Below are positions 58,245-64,000 of a stretch of 64,000 bases of DNA, one piece after another. The stretch is taken from NCBI RefSeq assembly GCF_023716945.1, contig NZ_JAMQQF010000003.1, positions 1 through 64,000 on the forward strand. Direction: 5' to 3'. Each line of letters starts with the position of its first letter. Position 1 is the stretch's first letter. Origin of the DNA: Frankia sp. AiPs1 (GTDB lineage Bacteria; Actinomycetota; Actinomycetes; Frankiales; Frankiaceae). Both the position numbers and the translations under genes were made by a program. Below the pieces are notes generated by a model, which did no database searches, had not been told where the DNA came from, and was given only the letters and a program-made list of their open reading frames with translations.

Positions 58245-59089
58245 GCGGGCGCCGGGTTCGCGTGGTGGCCGCAGCACATGCACCGGGCAATGAGGTCCTG
58301 CCACGGCTCGCGCAGGCAGCCCAGGTCGGTCCCAGCGTCGTGGATCCACGCCCGGATCAGCTCGGCCGCCTCGTCCTCGTCGACGCTGCGCCGGTCCACG
58401 ACCCGGTAGCGGACCGGATCGGTGGCGGCGAGCCGTTCGTAGAGTTCGCGTACCTCACGGATGAACGTGGCCTGCTCGCTGGTGAAGACGCGCTGGTCGC
58501 GGCGTTGCGCACGCCCGATGGCTGCGGAGGCGTCGTCGGTGATCAGGATCGTGAGGTCGGGCAGCGGCCGGTAGGAGGAGGCGAGTTCCAGCAGGGCGAT
58601 CGCCGTGTCCAGGGCGGCGTCGCCGTCATCAGGGTGCAGCAGCAACGCCTGGCACACCGCTGTTGTGTCGACGCCGCGGCCCTCGATGACTGCCCGTCCG
58701 CGCGACAGCTCGCCGACGGCGGCGTCCAGGTCATGCCGCTTGATCGCCAGCAGGATCAGGGTTTCGGTCAGGGGCGTGCCCCCGCGTAGGAACGGGTCAC
58801 CTGCGCTGGCCTCGCGCAGCGCGCCCAGCAGGGCTTCACCCAGTCCCGGGCGACCGTCGGCCCGCTGGGAGAACCCTTCCAGTGTCAGCGGCCTGTCGTC
58901 GAGGGCGTGCACGGCGCGCCTAGTCAGATATGTCTTGCCGACTCCCGTGACACCGTCGACGGAGATCAGTGGGCCGCGGGTGCAGGAAGGGCGTATCGAG
59001 GCGATCGTCATGTGGGCAGTTCCGTTCCGGGACGAGGATGGTGCCGCGGAAGGGGTCGCTCCGGTGGGGGTGTGGTGCTGGTCGGTCAC
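58241..59089 (-). CDS. P-loop nucleotide kinase, thymidylate-kinase-like (kinase A)
   Basis: A 282-residue protein from GTG 59089, overlapping the aminotransferase stop (GTGA); ATG 59011 is an alternative. ISVDGVTGVGKTYLT carries the P-loop (about 46-53), RAVIEGRGVDTTAVCQALLL the second acidic/arginine motif, and LTILITDDASAAIGRAQRRD the lid region. The C-terminus has a small Cys/His cluster (CMCCGHH). The fold matches dTMP kinase-like enzymes, but the substrate-side D-R-Y/H motif is replaced. It is homologous to the second kinase at 61225, sharing the R-G-V-D-(S/T)-x-A-V-C-Q-A signature. Confidence 0.75.
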   Translation of the reverse strand: MTDQHHTPTGATPSAAPSSSRNGTAHMTIASIRPSCTRGPLISVDGVTGVGKTYLTRRAVHALDDRPLTLEGFSQRADGRPGLGEALLGALREASAGDPFLRGGTPLTETLILLAIKRHDLDAAVGELSRGRAVIEGRGVDTTAVCQALLLHPDDGDAALDTAIALLELASSYRPLPDLTILITDDASAAIGRAQRRDQRVFTSEQATFIREVRELYERLAATDPVRYRVVDRRSVDEDEAAELIRAWIHDAGTDLGCLREPWQDLIARCMCCGHHANPAPA

Positions 59090-60192
59090 GGGGCCCATGC
59101 GGCGGCCTCGTGGGTGATGACGGCGGCATACCTGTCGAGGGTGGTCTTGGCGTCGCGTTCGGTGAGGATGACGGCGAGGGTGTGGTCGAGGATGTCGGCG
59201 GCACCACGGCACGGACGGCCGTGGCCGGTGAACATGGGCCGGGTGTCGCAGGGGACGAGTCGGAAGCTGCCGGTGGAGTTCGGCACTCCCTGCTGGGCGA
59301 GGTGCTGCGCGAACCTACGGGGGCTGGGCAGGTCGATGTGCAACAGCGGGGCGAAGCCGTTCCACTCCTCGCCGGTGGCTGATGGCAGGGCTACCAGGCC
59401 GGATGCCTGCTTCAGGGTGTCCAGCAGGTAGCGGGTCTGCGCGCGGCGCCGTTCAACCAGCGCGGGGAGCCGGCGAAGGTTTGCCAGGGCGATCGCGGCG
59501 AGCGGCGCCGCGAGGCGGGAGTTGGTGGCCAGGCGGCTGAATGGGGCTTCGCCGGCGGGGGCCTGCTGCCAGTGGTTGCGGAACGCGGCAGCGTGCTGCG
59601 CGATCTCGGGTTGGGCGGTGAGCAGGAAGCCGCCCTCGCCGCTCCAGAGGATCTTGCCGTCCTTCATGCTGAAGCAGCCGACGCCGACGGTGCCGGCTTG
59701 CTTACCGTCGCGGGCGGTGCCAGCAGCCTGTGCGGCGTCCTCGATGACGGCGAGCCCGCGGGTGGACGCGAAGGCCGTCAGGGCCGCGGGGTCTCCCATC
59801 CGGCCCCATAGGTGGACCGGGATGATCGCCCGGGTCCGCGAGGTGACCTTGCGGGCTGCGTCGTCGTAGTCCAGGTCCAGGGTGGCCGGGTCGCTGTCGA
59901 CGAACACCGGCACCGCCCTCAGGGCGGCCAGGGGCGCCACAGTCATGACGACGCTCAGCGCCGGAACGAGGACTTCGTCTCCTGGACCGATGCCGCAGGC
60001 CGACAGCGCAGCGTGCAAGGCCGCGGTGCCGGAGGACACCGCGACGACGTGCGACACGCCGAAGACCTCGGCGAGGTCGTGCTCCAGTTGCGCGACGTCC
60101 GGCCCGCCGCTCGGGTCGGGCATCTGCGCGACAACCGCGGCGAGCTGCTCCACGAGTGGCTGCGTCCCGCCGGGGAGCGCAGGCAGTGTCAT
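59086..60192 (-). CDS. DegT/DnrJ/EryC1/StrS-type PLP aminotransferase
   Basis: A 368-residue protein. VAVSSGTAALHAALSACGIG, EDAAQAAG and GCFSMKDGKILWSGEGG (PLP lysine about K180) are the family signatures. These enzymes transfer an amino group to a keto-sugar or similar ketone, or in some cases dehydrate. The N-terminus QPLVEQLAAVVAQMP is slightly short. ATG overlaps the radical SAM stop (ATGA). Confidence 0.9.
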   Translation of the reverse strand: MTLPALPGGTQPLVEQLAAVVAQMPDPSGGPDVAQLEHDLAEVFGVSHVVAVSSGTAALHAALSACGIGPGDEVLVPALSVVMTVAPLAALRAVPVFVDSDPATLDLDYDDAARKVTSRTRAIIPVHLWGRMGDPAALTAFASTRGLAVIEDAAQAAGTARDGKQAGTVGVGCFSMKDGKILWSGEGGFLLTAQPEIAQHAAAFRNHWQQAPAGEAPFSRLATNSRLAAPLAAIALANLRRLPALVERRRAQTRYLLDTLKQASGLVALPSATGEEWNGFAPLLHIDLPSPRRFAQHLAQQGVPNSTGSFRLVPCDTRPMFTGHGRPCRGAADILDHTLAVILTERDAKTTLDRYAAVITHEAAAWAP

Positions 60193-61235
60193 CGCCCCGG
60201 CCCCGGGTCCAGTAGCCGCGGCATGTCCAGGACGAGGGGCCACATGTTCACACAGTCACGGCTGAACAGCGTGCAGTCCGTGCACGTCGGCCGCGCGGCG
60301 AACAGCGTGCGCGCGTCGCCGTCCTCGATGGTGCGCAGCAGCGCGGGCGTATGCGTGACCTGGGCGGCGATCCGGCGATCGGACGGGCAGTCCCAGACCG
60401 ACCCGTCGGGCTGGATGAAGAACAGGCGCGCGCCGCCGAAGCAGTCAGGCACATGCCCGCCCTCATGGGTGGAGATCGCGGTGATGAAGCGCTGGACATA
60501 GGACGGGTCGGGCAGAGCCAGCCCCTGGGGGTCGTTGTAGAGGAGGTCGAGGTACTCGCCGACGTCGGTGACGTCGGCGGGGGTGTGGCACATCGGGTGG
60601 AAGAGCTGGTGGTCGGTGGCGAGGGAGATCGGCTGCGGCACGTAGTAGTCGACACCGAGGTCCGCCGCCAGCCGCGCCACGTCGGTGATCTCCTGCGGAC
60701 GTGATCGCGTGACCACGGTGTAGATCCCGACCCTGGGCGTGGGCTTTTCGTCGCGAGCCTGGAGCAGGGCACCGATGCCTTCCAGGACGTCGTGGTAGCC
60801 GAAGCGACCCGACCGGGACGGCCGCATCTGGTCGTTGGTCTCGGGGTCCGCGCTGTCGAGCGACACCGACACGCCGTCGACTCCGAGCGCGACCAGGCGC
60901 TCGGCCACGTGCGGGCGGGTGAGCGGAACACCGTTCGTCGCGACGACGACCTGGCAGCCCCCGTCCTTGATGAGGGAGATCACTTCCAGTGCGGGGGGCC
61001 AGTCCAGCGGCTCCCCACCAGCGAGGATCACCCGCTCGACAGGCGAGTCCGCCAGCGTCCGCGCGAAGTCCGTCAGCGCCTTCGCCGGCAGGTCGGTACG
61101 CGCCAGGTGCGACAGGACACCTGCCTGCTCCGGCGGGGCGTCCTTGTGCTTCTCGATGGTGCCGAAGTAGCAATGCGGGCAGGCGAACGCGCACGGGGAG
61201 CGCAGAGCCCATAACAGGGTCACGTCACGAGGCAT
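60189..61235 (-). CDS. Radical SAM protein with SPASM-like C-terminus
   Basis: A 348-residue protein. CAFACPHC (C15, C19, C22) binds the [4Fe-4S] cluster. ILAGGEPLDWP is the G-G-E motif, VSVSLDSADPETNDQMRPSR a typical strand, and the C-terminal ARPTCTDCTLFSRDCVNMWP holds further cysteines for an auxiliary cluster. It is closer to MoaA/PqqE-type peptide or small-molecule enzymes than to QueE. The start overlaps the upstream kinase stop by 11 bases. Confidence 0.85.
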   Translation of the reverse strand: MPRDVTLLWALRSPCAFACPHCYFGTIEKHKDAPPEQAGVLSHLARTDLPAKALTDFARTLADSPVERVILAGGEPLDWPPALEVISLIKDGGCQVVVATNGVPLTRPHVAERLVALGVDGVSVSLDSADPETNDQMRPSRSGRFGYHDVLEGIGALLQARDEKPTPRVGIYTVVTRSRPQEITDVARLAADLGVDYYVPQPISLATDHQLFHPMCHTPADVTDVGEYLDLLYNDPQGLALPDPSYVQRFITAISTHEGGHVPDCFGGARLFFIQPDGSVWDCPSDRRIAAQVTHTPALLRTIEDGDARTLFAARPTCTDCTLFSRDCVNMWPLVLDMPRLLDPGPGR

Positions 61236-61932
61236 GGGTGGCCTGTCGATCCAGCAGCGTGGTCACGACCTCCTGGACGGCGGCGGCGGTCTCCTCCGGC
61301 GACATGCCGGCCGTGTCCAGGAGCGTGAACCGTCCGGGATCGCGGACAGCCGCCTCGCGGTAGAGGATGTCGATCTGTTCGAGTACCTGCACGTCCGCCA
61401 GCGTTAGCGAGCACCCGATCCGGTCGGTGAAACGCCGCGCGCACACCCAAGGGTCACCGGTGAGCGCGATGGTCGCGTCTGGCAACGCCGTCCACCGCCG
61501 AGCACTCGACAGCACGTGCCGGGCCACCGCGTCGGGCGATGATTCCGGTTGCTGGGAGCACAGGATCGCCGCCTGGCACACGGCGACGGAGTCCACGCCA
61601 CGGTCCTCCAGGATCACCCTGACTCCGGTCAGGTCCCGTGTGGCCAGTCGCTCGGTCTTGCGGACCTCCAACGCGAGCAGGGCGAGGGTCTCCACGGCCG
61701 GGTTACCCGTGCGCAGGAAAGGGTCGCCTTCGGCGCTCAACGCGGCGATCACCCGTCCGGTCAGTGTGTCGCCGGAGTCGGTGAGCTCGTCCAGAAGCAG
61801 ACACCGCGCGCCGAGCGCGGCGGCGACCGAGCGGGCCGCGCTGGTCTTCCCGACACCGTTGATCCCCTCGATGCTCACCCACAGCGATGTGGCTCCGAGC
61901 GCGAGCCTGCCCGTCGGTGTCGAGGCGTTCAT
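61225..61932 (-). CDS. P-loop nucleotide kinase, thymidylate-kinase-like (kinase B)
   Basis: A 235-residue protein. SIEGINGVGKTSAARSV carries the P-loop (23-30), RVILEDRGVDSVAVCQAAIL the second motif, and TIALTGDPWVCARRFTDRIG the lid. It shares overall order and several motifs with kinase A but only moderate identity. Size fits dTMP kinases. Two diverged kinases in one operon suggest consecutive phosphorylations or two different substrates. Overlaps neighbours at both ends (ATGA; 11 bases). Confidence 0.75.
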   Translation of the reverse strand: MNASTPTGRLALGATSLWVSIEGINGVGKTSAARSVAAALGARCLLLDELTDSGDTLTGRVIAALSAEGDPFLRTGNPAVETLALLALEVRKTERLATRDLTGVRVILEDRGVDSVAVCQAAILCSQQPESSPDAVARHVLSSARRWTALPDATIALTGDPWVCARRFTDRIGCSLTLADVQVLEQIDILYREAAVRDPGRFTLLDTAGMSPEETAAAVQEVVTTLLDRQATHAS

Positions 61933-62762
61933 GCCGGCCTCCGGCAGACGTAGAGCAGTTCCGTGGCCACGTCGGGAACGGCGACGGCGGAGACCGTGTC
62001 CAGCAACGCCTTGGGGACGCGTTCGACGAGATCGCGGTACCAGGCTGCCGCAGCCTGCCCGTACCGGTCGGTGAGCGCGGCCACCATTGCCTCCGGTGCG
62101 GGCGGCAGCAGGCCCATCACGTCCTCAATGATCAGGCCCGCGCCTGCGATCACCTGCTCGACCTCCTCGCGCGACCACTCATAGACATGGACGCGGTACT
62201 GCAACGGACGAGGCGGGGGCCCGACGGCCGCCGGGGTGGACAGGAAGAGCACTCCCTGTGGTCCCAGCGCCGCGGCGGTGCTGCGCAGGCTCTGCACGCC
62301 GAGCTCGAACGGCAGATGCTCCAGCGCCGAGGTGTAGAGCGCGATGCCGAAACCCTGCTTGGGCGAGGGCAGATCAGGCCAGGGCTGGGCGACGTCGCAT
62401 TCCACCAGCGCCACCGGGAAGGGGTCGCCGTACGTCGAACGCAGGGCCTCGATCCGCTCCCGGGCCTCCTCGAGATTGGCGGCGCTGATGTCCAGCCCGA
62501 CATACCCCGCGATCGTCGGGGCGCAGCGGAACAACAGCGGCAGCGCCAGGCCCCGGCCGCAGCACACATCCAGTACACGCGAGCCGGGCGCGCACCGCTC
62601 AGCGACGATCAGGTGCTGCAAAAGGTTCATCAGACCCGACGGCTTGGCCTCACCGCGGCCCAACGCCGCGTAGAAGTCATCCATCTGGTTGGTGCTGTAG
62701 GGTCCCACCATCGGAGTTCCCGGCCGGGTCACATACTGCTCCGACGGCCGCGCAGCATTCAT
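61929..62762 (-). CDS. Class I SAM-dependent methyltransferase
   Basis: A 277-residue protein. SRVLDVCCGRGLALPLLFRC is motif I (63-77), YVGLDISAANLEEARERIEA motif II, and IALYTSALEHLPFELGVQSL motif IV/post-IV. The N-terminal 50 residues (YSTNQMDDFYAALGRGEAKP) form a substrate lid. It is likely to methylate a small molecule of this pathway. Start overlaps the phosphoribosyltransferase stop (ATGA). Confidence 0.85.
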   Translation of the reverse strand: MNAARPSEQYVTRPGTPMVGPYSTNQMDDFYAALGRGEAKPSGLMNLLQHLIVAERCAPGSRVLDVCCGRGLALPLLFRCAPTIAGYVGLDISAANLEEARERIEALRSTYGDPFPVALVECDVAQPWPDLPSPKQGFGIALYTSALEHLPFELGVQSLRSTAAALGPQGVLFLSTPAAVGPPPRPLQYRVHVYEWSREEVEQVIAGAGLIIEDVMGLLPPAPEAMVAALTDRYGQAAAAWYRDLVERVPKALLDTVSAVAVPDVATELLYVCRRPA

Positions 62763-63355
62763 CCTTCCGCCTCGGCCGGCGCGTCCGAAAGGCGGACTCG
62801 TGGCGAGGCCGGCACGATCAGGTCCTCGCTGGTCTGCGTCGGCTCATTCCAGGGGAAGACGACCCAGTCGAGTGTGTCCCACACCCAGGTGTCCGGGGTG
62901 AAAGCCGCCGCCTCGCTACGGCATAGCGCCGCGGTGCGCACAGCGGCCGGGACCAGATGCGTTTCCAGCCATCTCACCGCCGCACGATAGGTGGAGCCGG
63001 TGCCGCAGATGTCGTCGACGAGCAGGATCCGGGCTTCGCGATGCGCCGCCAGGGCTCCATCGGGTTCCTGGGGCAGCTCGACCTGCCCGGTCGCGGCAAG
63101 GTATACCTCGTCGCTGCGATTGTGGCGGGCCGTCAACTCCACAACCGGCACTTCGTAGTGCGCGGAGAGCAACTGGGCCAGCGGAACCCCACCGCGGGCA
63201 ATCCCGACCACCACGTCGGGTGTCGGCTCCCGCTCGGTGATCAGCGCGGCAGCAGAGGTGAAAGCGTCCTGCGCCAGACGCCAGATACGGCGGTGTTCGA
63301 AGACGCGATCCACGACCGCGTCATCGTCAGGCGGGGCGGTAGGGCGGCCTGCCAT
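62759..63355 (-). CDS. Purine-type phosphoribosyltransferase
   Basis: A 198-residue protein from ATG 63355. ARILLVDDICGTGSTYRAAV contains the PRPP-binding motif (about 111-122), and VVVGIARGGVPLAQLLSAHY is the first PRT loop. The fold resembles HGPRT/XPRT-like type I PRTases. It would attach ribose-5-phosphate to a base (or remove it), which ties the operon to nucleotide chemistry. The start lies 22 bases after the GTP cyclohydrolase stop. Confidence 0.85.
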   Translation of the reverse strand: MAGRPTAPPDDDAVVDRVFEHRRIWRLAQDAFTSAAALITEREPTPDVVVGIARGGVPLAQLLSAHYEVPVVELTARHNRSDEVYLAATGQVELPQEPDGALAAHREARILLVDDICGTGSTYRAAVRWLETHLVPAAVRTAALCRSEAAAFTPDTWVWDTLDWVVFPWNEPTQTSEDLIVPASPRVRLSDAPAEAEG

Positions 63356-63377
63356 GGTGTCCACGGGATACCCGCTC

Positions 63378-63956
63378 TCATTCGGGGTGGGTGTGGGGGT
63401 GCGCGAGGGCGAGGAACTGCTGGGAGAGCACCGGGTCGCTCTGGAACCGGCCGCGGGCGCACAGTGAGCGGGTGCGGGCGGCCTCCATCCGGACACCCCG
63501 CATGCTCATGCACAGGTGCGTGCCGCGGACGGCTACGGCTACGTCGTCACTGCCGATCACGCTGGCGAGTTCGTCGGCGACCTGGCGGGTGAACCGTTCC
63601 TGGACCTGGAGACGGCCGGCGTGCCGCTGAGCGATGCGGCCGAATTTCGACAGGCCGAGGAGCTGTCCCGCGGGCACGTACCCGGCTGTGACCTGGAGGT
63701 TCATGGGCAGCAGGTGGTGCTCGCACAGCGACCACACGCTCATGCCGCCCACGACGACCAGCTCGCCATTCACGTGTGACTCGGCGAAGCACGTCGCGGT
63801 CGCGGCGCTGTCCGGGGACAGAAAGGTGTTCCACCAGGACGCGACTCGCTCCGGAGTGCCACTCAGTCCCTCGCGGGCGGGGTTCTCACCCAGCGCGACC
63901 AGGAGCTGGGCGATCAGGTCGGAGACCCGGCCGGTGTCGATGCACGGCGCGGGCAC
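63378..63956 (-). CDS. folE: GTP cyclohydrolase I
   Basis: A 192-residue protein from GTG 63956. The frame is open to the window edge, so the true start may lie outside. ALGENPAREGLSGTPERVAS is the N-terminal signature. WSLCEHHLLPM gives the zinc ligands C78 and H81 with H80, and HLCMSMRGVR gives C149. GLSKFGRI and RFTRQVADEL complete the active site. Converts GTP to dihydroneopterin triphosphate. It is the first visible gene of the right-hand operon, where it probably feeds a specialised pathway rather than folate alone. Confidence 0.92.
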   Translation of the reverse strand: MPAPCIDTGRVSDLIAQLLVALGENPAREGLSGTPERVASWWNTFLSPDSAATATCFAESHVNGELVVVGGMSVWSLCEHHLLPMNLQVTAGYVPAGQLLGLSKFGRIAQRHAGRLQVQERFTRQVADELASVIGSDDVAVAVRGTHLCMSMRGVRMEAARTRSLCARGRFQSDPVLSQQFLALAHPHTHPE

Positions 63957-64000
63957 GGAGAGCGTGGGTGCGGCGCTGCACTCCGGCGCGGTCGGGTCGG

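Noticed and set aside
1-64000. tRNA, rRNA or tmRNA genes and an integration site in a tRNA
   Set aside because: No cloverleaf-like segment or CCA-end structure was recognised by eye on either strand. A covariance-model scan would decide.

Overview
The window is GC-rich DNA with dense GTGA/ATGA stop-start overlaps, leaderless-looking starts, DUF574 and DUF6236 family genes, a LysM-BTAD protein beside a Tad pilus operon, and a MobF relaxase. This points to a filamentous actinomycete. Frankia or a close relative is my best guess, from gene style only, with no ribosomal marker to confirm it.

Layout. (1) 1-22 kb is an accessory zone of isolated small genes, pseudogenes and transposase debris: IS1634-like and IS630-like remnants, a collapsed ATP-dependent DNA ligase, a Schlafen/AlbA_2-type protein, a PadR regulator, an intact TnpB element that split a gene, an M16-like gene with a frameshift, and a membrane NACHT ATPase. 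(2) 22.4-33.2 kb (minus strand) is a Tad pilus operon. It runs lipoprotein, secreted protein, SAF/CpaB-like protein, TadZ, TadA, TadB, TadC, a pilin-like peptide, three TadE/TadG-like minor pilins and a 1084-residue LysM-BTAD membrane protein. Most joints overlap by four bases. (3) 33.9-48.9 kb looks like the transfer region of a conjugative element. It holds a MobF relaxase-helicase with an embedded helix-turn-helix and, on the plus strand, a VirB2-like peptide, a TrbL/VirB6-like channel protein, an SCO6880-type protein and a VirB4-like ATPase. Two flanking proteins share an undescribed domain. No VirD4 coupling protein or integrase is visible inside the window. (4) 49-54.7 kb is again degenerate (integrase, glycosyltransferase and patatin remnants) around an intact TIR-STAND protein with recently duplicated C-terminal repeats. 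(5) 55-64 kb ends in a compact minus-strand operon entering from beyond the right edge: GTP cyclohydrolase I, phosphoribosyltransferase, methyltransferase, P-loop nucleotide kinase, radical SAM protein, DegT-type aminotransferase, second P-loop kinase, HAD phosphatase, SAICAR-synthetase-like ligase and a DEDDh exonuclease, with a Nudix gene facing it.

How the parts fit. Regions 2 and 3 could together make a surface appendage plus DNA-transfer machine. The STAND proteins (TIR and NACHT) and the AlbA_2 protein resemble defence-island cargo. Region 5 is the best candidate for an undescribed system. Its enzyme set (GTP ring opening, phosphoribosyl transfer, methylation, radical chemistry, transamination, two nucleotide-type kinases, dephosphorylation and amide ligation) suggests a dedicated pathway to a modified nucleoside, nucleotide or pterin-derived molecule. 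The product cannot be named from sequence alone. A further thread is a 50-residue seed-maturation-protein-like gene present as two intact copies and two fragments scattered over the window.
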